A stretch of 64,000 nucleotides of DNA from Acidobacteriota bacterium (GTDB lineage: Bacteria > Acidobacteriota > Blastocatellia > RBC074): assembly GCA_019639255.1 (NCBI GenBank), contig JAHBSF010000013.1, positions 1 through 64,000 on the forward strand. The letters are read 5' to 3'. The notes below the pieces were generated by a model. That model was not told the DNA's origin and did no database searches. It was given only the letters and a program-made list of their open reading frames with translations. The position numbers were made by a program, and so were the translations under genes. Shown here piece after piece: positions 28,662 through 38,116 of the stretch (within the stretch, counting starts at the first letter, position 1; every line of letters starts with the position of its first letter).

Positions 28662-29903
28662 TCATGAACGATACGCTTCGCGGCCTACGCCCTGCACCGG
28701 TATGCCCTGTGAGGCCAGGACTTCGGTTTGCAGCGCGTGCATGCAGGCGGCCGCTTCGTCTATTTTGCGCACGAAGGCGATAGATCCCTGCAATATGGGT
28801 TTCAACCGTTCCTTGTTCTGAATGCGGGCTTTCGGATATTCGTGCTCCACGATCAGGTAGGTTTCAGCCGGATCTATCGCGAGCAGTTCGCGCGCCGCAA
28901 GCTGGTGATCCAGCCAGTCGACCGTGCGGTTTTGCAGATAAGCCAGAGGATCGTGGCGCGCGGTGCCGGGCAGTTCGTGCTCGCACAGCACGGTTTGCTT
29001 CTTCCACGCGTTGAGCTGATCGGCGGGATTGTCCGACGCCTTGCCGTCGATCCAGTCGCCCCGCTCTACGGTTTGTCCGCCGTAACCCCAGGCGGATACG
29101 CCGCGCGAATCGATGACCTGCCCCTTGACGTGGAAACCGCCTATAAGGAAGTCATACCCGGTATCTTTCAGATACTGGAACAGCGAGCGCGTATCCTGTC
29201 CCATAAGGATGGAGTGCGACGGGTCGTAGTGTATGCGCAGTTGATCGCCCACGCCGTGACGTTCGCATATGCGGTGCAGTGCGATCCATGTTCCGGGCGT
29301 ATAGGCGATGTTGTTGTGGAAATTATCGCCCGTAGTCCAGCCCGGCATCGGGCACTGTTCGATGCGATAGACGAGGTTGCGCGCCCTGGCCTCTTTCAGC
29401 AGCGGTATGAAGCTTTGTTCAAAGTCGACGAGATTTTCATCCATCGACAGCTTCTGGTTGCGGCCCACGAATCCGCATACGGCGCTGACGCCGAGCATTG
29501 CAGCCGCATCGAATACGCGCAGCATGAAGTCGTGTTTCTTCCTGCGCAGTTCCGGGTCGTCGTGGAGAAGATTGTCGAAGTAACCTACATCGGATATGCC
29601 TACCTTGTATTCATCGAGGCAGGCGAGCACGCGTTTTGCGCGGTCTTTATCGAAGGGCTGGCGCAGGTCGAGCGTATTGGCTACGGGATCGAGCAGCGCT
29701 TCGGCCGGGATATCGGATTCGGTCGGATGCAATGCGGATGACAGTTGAATATGATCGGCGCCGAGATCGCGGGCGAACTCCACCCATTCTTCTATCGCGA
29801 TGTCGGGATCGGGATCGCGCTTTTCTCGCGGCGTCAGTTCCTGCAACGCCGCGGTAAGCACGCCGACCTTCATGAATTTCGGCTCGAAGGGTTTGACGGA
29901 CAT
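28662..29903 (-). CDS. sugar phosphate isomerase/epimerase-like (xylose isomerase-like TIM barrel)
   Basis: About 413 aa, AP-endonuclease-2/xylose-isomerase-like TIM barrel. Start at ATG 29903 with TAGGAGG nine bases upstream; a GTG two codons earlier is too close to the RBS. Visible metal or substrate regions: [20 protein letters not shown] (Glu), [21 protein letters not shown] and [13 protein letters not shown]. Acts with the adjacent ThuA protein, as such pairs often do in sugar acid or inositol-like catabolism; the substrate is not defined. Confidence 0.85.
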   Translation of the reverse strand: MSVKPFEPKFMKVGVLTAALQELTPREKRDPDPDIAIEEWVEFARDLGADHIQLSSALHPTESDIPAEALLDPVANTLDLRQPFDKDRAKRVLACLDEYKVGISDVGYFDNLLHDDPELRRKKHDFMLRVFDAAAMLGVSAVCGFVGRNQKLSMDENLVDFEQSFIPLLKEARARNLVYRIEQCPMPGWTTGDNFHNNIAYTPGTWIALHRICERHGVGDQLRIHYDPSHSILMGQDTRSLFQYLKDTGYDFLIGGFHVKGQVIDSRGVSAWGYGGQTVERGDWIDGKASDNPADQLNAWKKQTVLCEHELPGTARHDPLAYLQNRTVDWLDHQLAARELLAIDPAETYLIVEHEYPKARIQNKERLKPILQGSIAFVRKIDEAAACMHALQTEVLASQGIPVQGVGREAYRS

Positions 29904-30019
29904 CTTCACTCGCCTCCTAAAGGGGAATGATCCGGTCTGGATCTGATTTTGATATGTCGATCAGTGCGTGTGCGCAGTGTGCCTTGCGCGTCGGGCGGGT
30001 GTCAAGACGGTGCGAAGAA

Positions 30020-30114
30020 GAGAGATAACGGAACAAACGAAAACAGACGAAAACTACGGAAAGACTGATTTTATTCCGTAGTTTCCGTCTGTTTTCGTTT
30101 GTTCCGTTATCTCT
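30020..30114. repeat. type-1 intergenic palindrome, nearly perfect
   Basis: Arms of about 41 bp with a single mismatch; inner unit AAAACAGACG matched by CGTCTGTTTT. The right edge ends two bases before the stop of the MutS-like gene. Confidence 0.9.
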
Positions 30115-30115
30115 G

Positions 30116-31918
30116 TTAAACCTCCAGGCCGACCGCCCGCATCAGTTCTATGGCGTTGCTTTTGCGGACTACGCCCGTGCGCATGCGGTAATCGAATGTC
30201 ATTCGCCCGTCTTCGAGATGATCTTCAAAATGAACGTTCGCTGCGCGCTCGCCTAATTCGTTTGCGATTTCGGTCAACGCCAGATCGTGCGTGGTTACAA
30301 GGCCTATAGCGCCGCGCTCTACCAGTCCCTTGACTACGGACGATGCGCCCGTCCTGCGGTCGTGCGAGTTGGTGCCGCTCAGGATTTCATCGAGCAGAAA
30401 CAGCAGCGTGCGCTCGCCGCGCGCGAGATCCACAATCTGCCGGAGCCGCGTGATTTCGGCATAGAATCTGGAACTGCCTTCCTGCAGGGAATCCAGTATG
30501 TGAATCGAAGCGCCGATCGACAGAGGCGAGAGTTTCAACGCGCGCGCGCGCACCGTAGCCCCGGCCTGCGCCAGCACTGCGTTTATTCCAACCGTGCGCA
30601 GCATCGTGCTTTTGCCCGACATATTCGAGCCGCTGATAATGAGCGCACGTTGTCGGGCCGATAGTTCTACGTCGTTGCGCACGGCTCGCGCGGCCGGCAG
30701 CAGCGGATGCGCAAGTCCCGCGCCGATGAAACTCGGCTCGTCCTCCGCGATTTCCGGGAACGGGTCTTCGGGGTGTTCGGCGCTGTAGCCCGCAAGCGAT
30801 GAGAGCGCTTCAAACTCGCCTACGGCTTCCAGCCACTCTCCTACCGCGCGGCCGGAAACCGAGCGCCAGCGCTCGATCGCGAATACGAGATGGATGGGGA
30901 TGAGCAGGAGTGCGGCGATCGGGGCGAACAGTATGTTGCGCGTCGAGTCGAGGATTTCGATCAGGCGCGACAGCCGCCGTATCTGATATGACGGCGGATG
31001 ACCGCCCGTATCGAGAACGGCGCGAAGCTCGACGAGCCGGGGCGATGTGAACGTTTCGCGCTCGATGCGTTCGAGAGTTTCGGCAAACAGTTTGAGGTCG
31101 CGGCTCGGACGATCCACCGAGGCAATTACCTGCGCGGTTTGCGCCCGAACACGAAGAAAAAACATTCCTTCAACAAGCAGGAGCAAAAGCGCGGCTGCGC
31201 GTGCATCGAACATCAGCCACGCTGCGACCGCTATGGGCGCGGCAATGCTGATGAGCGCTGCGCTTATGCGAAGCGCTTTGGAAAAATGAACCTCCGGCGC
31301 AGCCCCCCAGGTCCGCAGCGTTTCGCCGTCAACGCCGGTGCGCACATCGGCTGCAAGCAATGCCAGATCCTCGCGCAGATCCAGACGCGGGCGGAGTTCG
31401 GCTACTGCGGACTGACGGGCGCGGATTTCCGCCGGCGGCGCCGGATTGAGCAGCCAGGCGGCGAGTTTTTCTTCTCCCGCGCGCGTGCGCGCCGTAGAGA
31501 GCAGCTCAAAGAGCGAACCGCGCCCGAACAGATCCAGATCTTCGGAAAACGGGTGATGCGGAACGGCGAAACGTTCGCCGGTTTCGCCCGTGCCGGCCCA
31601 GTCGTCATCGAGTCTGGCGAGTCCGCGTTCGTAATACGCTGCGGCGCGCGCAAAGTGATCGCGGCGGCGGTGTATACGCTCGTGCACGGCCATCAATGCG
31701 ATGAACGCGACGATTGGAAGCGCCACCCACCAGAACGGCGTCCATCCCTGGAAAAACGCGAGCAGCAGCGCAACGCCCGCTGCGAATACGATTCGCCGCC
31801 ACATCCACAGCCTTCGGCTCAGCGCTTCGGTGCGTTCGAGCGATTCGCGCCGTGCATTCAGACGCAGGCGATACTCGGTTCCAGGGTCGTCGATAAGATT
31901 TGATTTCGAGATTATCAA
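30116..31918 (-). CDS. MutS-family ATPase with membrane segments
   Basis: About 600 aa. The C-terminal half is a MutS domain V ATPase: Walker A SGSNMSGKSTMLRTVGIN, LQEGSSRFYAEITRLRQI signature, Walker B LLFLLDEILSGTNSHDR, and VTTHDLAL. The N-terminal part lacks the mismatch-recognition domain and has two hydrophobic pairs (VFAAGVALLLAFFQGWTPFWWVALPIVAFIALM and two later stretches), suggesting a membrane protein. Length fits the short membrane MutS-like group, not MutS or MutS2. The start is uncertain: TTG 31918 is used because no ATG is in frame downstream of the repeat; an in-frame TTG at 31951 lies inside the repeat. Confidence 0.8.
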   Translation of the reverse strand: MIISKSNLIDDPGTEYRLRLNARRESLERTEALSRRLWMWRRIVFAAGVALLLAFFQGWTPFWWVALPIVAFIALMAVHERIHRRRDHFARAAAYYERGLARLDDDWAGTGETGERFAVPHHPFSEDLDLFGRGSLFELLSTARTRAGEEKLAAWLLNPAPPAEIRARQSAVAELRPRLDLREDLALLAADVRTGVDGETLRTWGAAPEVHFSKALRISAALISIAAPIAVAAWLMFDARAAALLLLLVEGMFFLRVRAQTAQVIASVDRPSRDLKLFAETLERIERETFTSPRLVELRAVLDTGGHPPSYQIRRLSRLIEILDSTRNILFAPIAALLLIPIHLVFAIERWRSVSGRAVGEWLEAVGEFEALSSLAGYSAEHPEDPFPEIAEDEPSFIGAGLAHPLLPAARAVRNDVELSARQRALIISGSNMSGKSTMLRTVGINAVLAQAGATVRARALKLSPLSIGASIHILDSLQEGSSRFYAEITRLRQIVDLARGERTLLFLLDEILSGTNSHDRRTGASSVVKGLVERGAIGLVTTHDLALTEIANELGERAANVHFEDHLEDGRMTFDYRMRTGVVRKSNAIELMRAVGLEV

Positions 31919-31935
31919 TCCAATTCGTTCATAAC

Positions 31936-32028
31936 AGAAACAACGGAACAAACGAAATAAAACTAAACATACGGAACAAATACATTCATCCGTATGTCTG
32001 GTTTTATTTCGTTTGTCCCGTTGTTTCT
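31936..32028. repeat. type-1 palindrome with covarying edge (AGAAACAACGG)
   Basis: Left edge AGAAACAACGGAAC, right edge GTCCCGTTGTTTCT: both arms differ from the family consensus GAGATAACGG at the same two positions and remain complementary. Confidence 0.87.
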
Positions 32029-32037
32029 ATGCTGTGT

Positions 32038-33069
32038 TTACCCGGCTTTTACTATTGCTCTGCGCAGCATCAGGGGGTCTTCGAACAGCAAGCCGAGTCC
32101 GCGAATTACGGACCGCGCCGGGCTTTCGGTCAACTGCACGGCGAGTTCTGTTTCCTTCGACAGGCGTTCGTCGAAGCCGGCGAGCAATGATGCGCCTCCG
32201 GCCAGCATCATCCCGCGGTCGTAAATATCCCCGGAGGCTTCGGGCGGGAGCGCTTCGAGCGCCTCCTGAATCGCGAGCACGATCCTCGCGAGCACGGGTT
32301 CGATTGCATCGTGAACCTCTATGCTGTTGACGATGGCCATATCGGGATTGCCCGCGATGGTGCTGCGGCCCTTGACCATAGTCGTGTGTTCCTGATCGAG
32401 CGGGACGGCGCAGCCGAGTTCTATCTTGACGCGCTCGGCCGTGCGCGGCCCTACGAGAAGATTGTGATTCTGCTTGATCATCTCGATCAGCGCCGCGTCC
32501 AGATCGTTGCCGCCCACGCGCAGCGTCCGCGAAAATATCAGGTGTTTGTGCACCATAGCGGCGATCGTAGTGGTTCCGGCTCCGACATCGACTACGAGCG
32601 TTGCGCGCTGATCCTCGGGATCGACGCCCGAGCCGAGCAGCGCGACCATTCCCTTGTTGATGAAGTGCACGTTGCTGACGCCGGCTTCCTTCGCCGCGTA
32701 TCGCAGGGCGTAATGTTCGATGTCGGTTGCATCCGCGGCGATCGAGATCAGCACCCTGCGCGAGATGCTGGAGCGTCCGTCGCGCGCCATGCGGATGTAG
32801 CTCGCAATGAGCTTGCCTGCGAAGGTCGAATCGGCTACGACGCCGTCCTGCAGCGGGCTGATGATCTGAATGTCGTTCGACGCGCGCCCTTCGAGTTCCA
32901 GCGCTTCGAGTCCGACGGCGACGACTTCGCGCGAGGGCTGGTCGTAGGCAAGCAGCGACGGTTCATTGACGACGATTCCGCGTCCGCGGGCGAACACGCG
33001 CGTTCGCGATGTTCCCAGGTCGATCGCCAGATCGTCCGTCACCAGACTCAACAGTGAAGGCAATTTCAT
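32038..33069 (-). CDS. mreB: MreB-like rod shape-determining actin homologue
   Basis: 343 aa; start ATG 33069 ([13 protein letters not shown]). Actin/Hsp70 ATPase motifs: phosphate 1 [14 protein letters not shown], phosphate 2 [15 protein letters not shown], adenosine [17 protein letters not shown], and [16 protein letters not shown] in the connecting region. MreB-type [17 protein letters not shown] and KIELG are present. It would form filaments at the inner membrane and guide elongation. mreC, mreD and rodA are not adjacent, so this may be a solitary paralogue. Confidence 0.88.
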   Translation of the reverse strand: MKLPSLLSLVTDDLAIDLGTSRTRVFARGRGIVVNEPSLLAYDQPSREVVAVGLEALELEGRASNDIQIISPLQDGVVADSTFAGKLIASYIRMARDGRSSISRRVLISIAADATDIEHYALRYAAKEAGVSNVHFINKGMVALLGSGVDPEDQRATLVVDVGAGTTTIAAMVHKHLIFSRTLRVGGNDLDAALIEMIKQNHNLLVGPRTAERVKIELGCAVPLDQEHTTMVKGRSTIAGNPDMAIVNSIEVHDAIEPVLARIVLAIQEALEALPPEASGDIYDRGMMLAGGASLLAGFDERLSKETELAVQLTESPARSVIRGLGLLFEDPLMLRRAIVKAG

Positions 33070-33097
33070 AATTGTGATACAACAACATCGCAACCCC

Positions 33098-33111
33098 GGA
33101 TCGCGCGATCC
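33098..33111. promoter_or_regulatory. 14-bp perfect palindrome upstream of mreB
   Basis: GGATCGCGCGATCC, flanked by C/G-rich inverted bases, 29 bp before the mreB start. Could be an operator; no regulator gene is nearby. Confidence 0.4.
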
Positions 33112-33225
33112 CGGCCGCAGTCATCCGCGCCGAAAGCGACGGCGTTGCGAACGCTCTCATCTTAATAAGCAGGCGGGCGCAAGGGCAAGTCGTTCTACAA
33201 ATCGACGCCGTTCAACCCGAAAGGT

Positions 33226-33957
33226 TCAACGCGCGAATACTACGCGCGCCAGCGTGACGACATCGACGCGCTCGGCTCCGGCCTCTCTCAGCGCAAGCGC
33301 TGCGGCGTGCGCCGTGGCCGAAGTCGTCATAACATCATCCACCAGCAGTATTCTTCGCCCGGCGACCAGGCGCGGCGCTCGCACGATGAACGCTCCGCGT
33401 AGGCTGCGCTCCCGCTGGCGTGCATCCATACCTGCACGGTGCGGCGTCGTAGCCCGCACTCGTTGCAGGCTCAAAAGATCCAGTCTGCGCCCGGACAACT
33501 GCGCAAGCGCGCGCGCCGGAGCTTCCGCCTGATTGAATCCCCGCTCGGCTTCGCGTTCCGGATGCAGAGGCGCCGGCACAATCGAATCGAAACGCCCCCG
33601 ATCGCGCTCCATCTCCGCGACTGCATCTCTCAGGCTTCGCCCTATGCGGGGCGCCGCAAACGGATGCGATTTCAGAAAGAGCACGCTTTCGCGCCACGCA
33701 CCGCGATATGCGCCGCAGGCCCGCGCCCGCTCAAACGCCGCATCGTCGCAATCGCCGCATCGCCCGGCTGCTCGGGTCATCGGGAGTCCGCATTTTTCGC
33801 AGAACTGCGCGCCACGCGGCCACTCGCTTCGTTCCCAGCACCGCGCGCACGCAACTCCGTCATCCCACGAATCTACATTGGCCCCGCAAACGCGGCAATC
33901 GGCCGGATAGAGCAGCGAAAGCAATCCGTCCCGTGCTGTGCGAATCACTGCGTGCAT
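33226..33957 (-). CDS. ComF family phosphoribosyltransferase-like protein
   Basis: 243 aa. N-terminal zinc fingers CRVCG, CARCW, CEKCGLP and CGDCD, then SIVPAPLHPEREAERGFNQAEAPARAL and the PRPP-binding loop ILLVDDVMTTSATAHAAALAL. ComF proteins are linked to competence for DNA uptake; other com genes are not in the window. Length typical. Confidence 0.9.
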   Translation of the reverse strand: MHAVIRTARDGLLSLLYPADCRVCGANVDSWDDGVACARCWERSEWPRGAQFCEKCGLPMTRAAGRCGDCDDAAFERARACGAYRGAWRESVLFLKSHPFAAPRIGRSLRDAVAEMERDRGRFDSIVPAPLHPEREAERGFNQAEAPARALAQLSGRRLDLLSLQRVRATTPHRAGMDARQRERSLRGAFIVRAPRLVAGRRILLVDDVMTTSATAHAAALALREAGAERVDVVTLARVVFAR

Positions 33958-33965
33958 GAAAAAAC

Positions 33966-34080
33966 AGATGACGGAACAGACGGAATGAAACCGAGCAAAC
34001 GAAAACTACGCCTATCGTAGAGCTTTTCGTTTCGTAGAACTTTTCGTTTGTTCGGTTTCATTCCGTCTGTTCCGTCATCT
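33966..34080. repeat. type-1 palindrome, long covarying variant
   Basis: Left AGATGACGGAACAGACGGAA, right TTCCGTCTGTTCCGTCATCT. Inner GAAACCGAGCAAACGAAAA pairs with TTTTCGTTTGTTCGGTTTC. Many changes from the consensus, nearly all matched on both arms, over about 40 bp. Confidence 0.9.
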
Positions 34081-34084
34081 CTCT

Positions 34085-36826
34085 TTATTTCCCGGCGAAG
34101 TCGCCCGCCTTGACTACAGAAAGCTTCGCCGGATCCAGATGTCTGCGCATCGCGGCCAGGATCTGCTCGGGGGTGAGCGCTTCGACTTTCTTTTCGAATT
34201 GCGCATCCCAGGTGATTGTGCGGTCTATGTAAAGCTGCGCGCTCAGGCGTCCGGCCAGTTCGTTGTCCTGCGCTCGGCTTACCTGCCGCGATTGCAGCCA
34301 ACCGGATTTGGCCTCCCTGACCTCGGCTTCGGTAAATCCGTCCTTGAGCACCCGCGCGATTTCTTCCCTGAACGCCGCTTCGAGTTTTGTCGCGTTTTGC
34401 GGCGCATAAATCGCAAAAGCTCCGAAGAAAGCGTTCTGGTCTATGGCGTCGGCCTGGAATTGGGAACCCACGCCGTAGCTGAGTCCGTCCTTCTGGCGGA
34501 TGCGCACGGCGAGGCGCGAGTTGAGGAATCCTCCGCCGAGCATGTAATTGCCCAGAACCATGGCCGGGAAATCCGGATCGTCGTCGCGCATCTTCATGTT
34601 CATAGCGGCGACGAAAAATGCGTTGGCCTTATCCGGAGTCTCGATCGAGTTATTGATCGCCTGCACATCTCGGTACGGCGACGGTATGCGAGCAAAAGGC
34701 GTCCGGTTGCTCCATCCGCCGAAAACTTCATTCGCAAGCTGAGACAGTTGCTTGTCGTCGAAATCCCCGACTACGGCCATTTCGCCGCGTCCCGCGCCGT
34801 AGAAATCGGCGTAGAATTTCTTTACCTCGTCGAGCGTAACGGCGTTGATTGCGGCGATTTCTTCATCGGGCGTCAGCACGTAGTTGACGTGGCCCGCGGG
34901 AAAGGGGCGCAGATGGCGCTGAATGGCGACTATGGCGGCGGTAGATGGCTCGCTCTTTTGCTGTTCTACGCCGGCGAGCAGCTCGTTTTTGAGTTGCTCG
35001 AATTCGGATGCGGGGAACGACGGCTCGCGCAGTATCTCTGCTACCAGGCGCATCACGGCCGGAAGATTTGCGCGCACGGTTTCAATCGTAGCGGTTGCCG
35101 AAGTCGCACCGCCGCTGATTGATACGCGCGCTTTGAGCCTGTCGAACTCATCCTGTATCTGCTGGCGCGTATGTTTTGAAGTCCCGCGCATCAGCATCGC
35201 GCCCGCCATTTCGCCCGCCTTGGCGCGGTTCATCAGGCTCTTTTCATCCCCGAGGCGCAGCGTAAGATTTGCGACTACGGTTTCGCCGCGCGTCTTTTTC
35301 GGCAGCATTGCGAGCTTTACTCCGCCCGCCGATGCCTTTACGGTGCGGGATTCGATATTTGCAGGCGACGGATCGAACGCCTCGCCCGCAGCCACGGCCG
35401 CATCGCCCTTGTAGTCTTTAACCATTGCAAGCACGTCGGGAGTTTCGGGAATCTCGGCGCGGTCGGGTTTGTCGGTCGGTATGAATACGCCGAGCGTGCG
35501 GTTTGAAGATTTGAGGTAAGTCGTCGCAACGCGCTGCACGTCTTCTACGGCGGCCTTGCGCAAACGGTCGCGGTTCAGAAACAGCAGCCGCCAGTCGCCC
35601 ATCCCTATCCACTCGCTCAGCTCCAGCCCTACTCTTTCGGCCGAATTCAGATTGAGTTCGATCTGCTTGAGCAGCGCTGCGCGCGCGCGTTCCACCTCTT
35701 CGCCTGTAATGGGAGTTTTAGAAGTCTCTTCGAGAGTTTTCAGAAATATGTCGCGCGCCTCGTCGAGCGATTGTTCCTTGCGTACTTCCGCCCCGACGAT
35801 AAACAGACTCGGATCGGCGAAGATGTAGGGGAATGGGAATACGCCGGCCGCCTTCTTCGTTTCAACCAGCGCCTTGTGCAGCCGTCCCGACGGGCTGTCG
35901 CCCATCACCTGAAGCAGCAGGCTCACCGCAGCCGCATCCGGATGTGCGCCCGACGGGATGTGGTAGGCGGCCCCGAGAAGCTGCGTATCCCCGACGCGCC
36001 GCACCGTGACCTGTCGTTCGCCGTCCTGCACGGGTTCGGTAGTGTAGATGCGGGACAGTTCGCGCGAGGGTTTCGGAATCGGGCTGAAGTACTCGTGCAC
36101 GAGTGCAAGCGTTTTCTCCTCGTCGAGCTTTCCGGCGACCAGAAGCACGGCATTGTCGGGCTGGTAGTATTTCCTGTAGAACGCCTGCAACCGGTCGATG
36201 GGCACGTTTTCTATGTCGGAACGCGCGCCTATGGTGGATTTGCCGTAGTTGTGCCACAGGTATGCGGTCGAGAACAGGCGGTCGAGCGTCACTCCGAGCG
36301 GATCGTTTTCGCCCATCTCGAATTCATTGCGAACGACGGTCATTTCGCTGTCGAGATCTTTTTTGGCGATGAACGAATTGACCATGCGATCCGATTCCAG
36401 ATCCAGCGCCCAGCGAAGGTTTTCTTCCGTGGCTGCAAAGGTCTCGAAGTAGTTGGTGCGGTCAAACCACGTAGTGCCGTTCGGGCGCGTTCCGTGCGCG
36501 GTGAGTTCCTGCGGAATGTCCGGATGTTTCGGCGTGCCCTTGAATACCAGGTGTTCGAGCAGGTGAGCCATGCCGGTTTCGCCGTAGTTTTCGTGCTTTG
36601 AGCCGACCAGATAAGTGATGTTGACCGTGATGGTCTGCTTGGTCTGGTCGGGGAACAGCAGAACGCGCAATCCGTTTGCGAGCCTGTATTCGGTGATTCC
36701 CTCGACCGAAGTGACGCGCTCGACGCCCGCCGGAACCCTGATCTGCGCGGCCTGCTGCTGCGCGAGCGTCATTACCGCCATCGCCGCGCACAAGGCTGCG
36801 GCGAGCACCGATCTCATAAACTGCAT
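34085..36826 (-). CDS. M16 family zinc metalloprotease, two-domain, exported
   Basis: 913 aa; start ATG 36826 with GGAGG upstream. Signal peptide RSVLAAALCAAMAVMTLAQ. N-terminal M16 catalytic domain has the inverted zinc motif HLLEHLVFKG and the distal Glu in VVRNEFEMGENDP. The second half repeats the pitrilysin fold without HxxEH, as usual, and includes LTLRLGDEKSLMNRAKAGEMAGAML and RIRQKDGLSYGVGSQF. Expected in the periplasm, degrading peptides. Two further M16 genes lie 1.3-4.3 kb away. Confidence 0.92.
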   Translation of the reverse strand: MQFMRSVLAAALCAAMAVMTLAQQQAAQIRVPAGVERVTSVEGITEYRLANGLRVLLFPDQTKQTITVNITYLVGSKHENYGETGMAHLLEHLVFKGTPKHPDIPQELTAHGTRPNGTTWFDRTNYFETFAATEENLRWALDLESDRMVNSFIAKKDLDSEMTVVRNEFEMGENDPLGVTLDRLFSTAYLWHNYGKSTIGARSDIENVPIDRLQAFYRKYYQPDNAVLLVAGKLDEEKTLALVHEYFSPIPKPSRELSRIYTTEPVQDGERQVTVRRVGDTQLLGAAYHIPSGAHPDAAAVSLLLQVMGDSPSGRLHKALVETKKAAGVFPFPYIFADPSLFIVGAEVRKEQSLDEARDIFLKTLEETSKTPITGEEVERARAALLKQIELNLNSAERVGLELSEWIGMGDWRLLFLNRDRLRKAAVEDVQRVATTYLKSSNRTLGVFIPTDKPDRAEIPETPDVLAMVKDYKGDAAVAAGEAFDPSPANIESRTVKASAGGVKLAMLPKKTRGETVVANLTLRLGDEKSLMNRAKAGEMAGAMLMRGTSKHTRQQIQDEFDRLKARVSISGGATSATATIETVRANLPAVMRLVAEILREPSFPASEFEQLKNELLAGVEQQKSEPSTAAIVAIQRHLRPFPAGHVNYVLTPDEEIAAINAVTLDEVKKFYADFYGAGRGEMAVVGDFDDKQLSQLANEVFGGWSNRTPFARIPSPYRDVQAINNSIETPDKANAFFVAAMNMKMRDDDPDFPAMVLGNYMLGGGFLNSRLAVRIRQKDGLSYGVGSQFQADAIDQNAFFGAFAIYAPQNATKLEAAFREEIARVLKDGFTEAEVREAKSGWLQSRQVSRAQDNELAGRLSAQLYIDRTITWDAQFEKKVEALTPEQILAAMRRHLDPAKLSVVKAGDFAGK

Positions 36827-36859
36827 AACTGCTTCCTCCCTGATTTGCTGTGAAGTGCA

Positions 36860-37023
36860 GCACTTCTTCGGCAATTCCGGGTTTGAGAGGAAAGAGAGAT
36901 AACGGAACAGACGAAAATAGACGGAACAGACGGAAATATTCGGGTTTTCCGTGATTTTCGTTTCATTTCGTATGTTCCGTTATCTCTCTTTCCTCTCAAA
37001 CCCGGAATTGCCGGCACTTCTTC
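36860..37023. mobile_element. long type-1 palindrome bounded by 10-bp direct repeats (MITE-like)
   Basis: The inverted repeat here extends beyond the usual core through GGCAATTCCGGGTTTGAGAGG on the left and its inverse on the right (36870-37013). The direct repeat GCACTTCTTC occurs exactly at both outer edges (36860-36869 and 37014-37023), which looks like a target-site duplication. No coding capacity. The right half is read through by the crotonase gene, supplying its C-terminus and stop. Confidence 0.75.
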
Positions 37024-37673
37024 TCCGCTTTCAATTCTGCGATCTGTTCGGGACTCCATCGCGAAACGATCGACGCAGCCATCCGTTCGGCCCGCGCCAT
37101 CGCATCCTCGCAAATTTCGTTGATCAATCCGTAACGGTACGCCTCGCGCGCGTCGATACGTTCGGCGGTCATAAACATCCATCTCGCGGCGCCGTCACCG
37201 ACGAGCCTCGGCAGGCGCGCGGTGCCGCCCCAGCCCGTAATGATGCCGCGCCGTGCGCCCGGATGCTGGAAACTCGCGCGCGGCGTCGCATAACGCAGAT
37301 CGCAGCCCAGCGCCAGATCGAGTCCGCCGCCCAGACAGTACCCGTCGATTGCGGCGATCGATATTCTCGCCGGATGATCCAGCCGCGACATTAGCGCCTG
37401 TCCGCGCCGCGAAAACCCGATTGCCCTCTGCGCATCGAGCGCGGCGACTTCATTCAGATCCGCGCCGGCGGAAAAGACTCCGCCCATACCCGTAACGATC
37501 ACGACCGCCAGATCATTATCTTCTTCAAGAAAAGAAAATACCCGTTCCAGCTCTCCGAGCATCCGGGCGCCGAGGCAATTCATTTGCGCCGGACGGTTGA
37601 GCGCAACAACCGCAGTACGGTCGCTGCGGGAGAGCAGAACGGGTGGCGTTGCGATCCGGTCGGTTGCTGGCAT
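36996..37673 (-). CDS. enoyl-CoA hydratase/isomerase family protein with altered active site
   Basis: 225-aa crotonase-fold protein. Oxyanion-hole regions GVFSAGADLNEVAAL and DGYCLGGGLDLALGCDLRYA are present. The two hydratase glutamates are not: the residue in GGGCE is Asp119 and that in QPE is Gly139 (FQHPG). It is unlikely to be a classical hydratase; isomerase, decarboxylase or thioesterase activity are options. It follows mcmB by 6 bp, hinting at propionate or branched-chain acyl-CoA metabolism. The last residues CRQFRV are encoded by the inserted palindrome. Confidence 0.82.
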   Translation of the reverse strand: MPATDRIATPPVLLSRSDRTAVVALNRPAQMNCLGARMLGELERVFSFLEEDNDLAVVIVTGMGGVFSAGADLNEVAALDAQRAIGFSRRGQALMSRLDHPARISIAAIDGYCLGGGLDLALGCDLRYATPRASFQHPGARRGIITGWGGTARLPRLVGDGAARWMFMTAERIDAREAYRYGLINEICEDAMARAERMAASIVSRWSPEQIAELKAEKKCRQFRV

Positions 37674-37679
37674 CGGGAC

Positions 37680-38084
37680 TCACTCGCGGGGCGTGACGTT
37701 GCCGCGAATAAACCGGATGATGTCTTCGGTCGATGTGCCGGGAAGAAAAATTTCCGACACGCCGGCCTCCTTTAGTTTCGGTATGTCTTCTTCCGGGATG
37801 ATGCCGCCGCCGAACAGCAGCACATCGCCCATACCACGCTCCTGCATAAGATTGCGTATGCGCGGGAATATGGTCATATGCGCGCCCGAGAGGATCGACA
37901 ACCCGACGATATCCACATCCTCCTGCAGCGCGGCGTTGACGATCTGTTCGGGCGTCTGCCTGAGTCCGGTGTAGATGACTTCCATTCCTGCGTCGCGCAG
38001 CGCGCGCGCAATGACCTTGACTCCGCGATCGTGCCCGTCCAGACCGGGTTTGGCAAGCAGCACTCTTATTCTTGGTTCGGACAT
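37680..38084 (-). CDS. mcmB: methylmalonyl-CoA mutase, cobalamin-binding subunit
   Basis: 134 aa; start ATG 38084 ([14 protein letters not shown]). B12-binding Rossmann domain with base-off motif DGHDRGVKV (His ligand), [13 protein letters not shown] and [15 protein letters not shown]. It supplies the B12 domain missing from the large subunit at 41210. Gene order on the minus strand is mcmA, two M16 genes, mcmB, crotonase, all co-directional. Confidence 0.93.
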   Translation of the reverse strand: MSEPRIRVLLAKPGLDGHDRGVKVIARALRDAGMEVIYTGLRQTPEQIVNAALQEDVDIVGLSILSGAHMTIFPRIRNLMQERGMGDVLLFGGGIIPEEDIPKLKEAGVSEIFLPGTSTEDIIRFIRGNVTPRE

Positions 38085-38116
38085 ACGTGGTGATCCGCCG
38101 TATAACTGTTTCTCCC

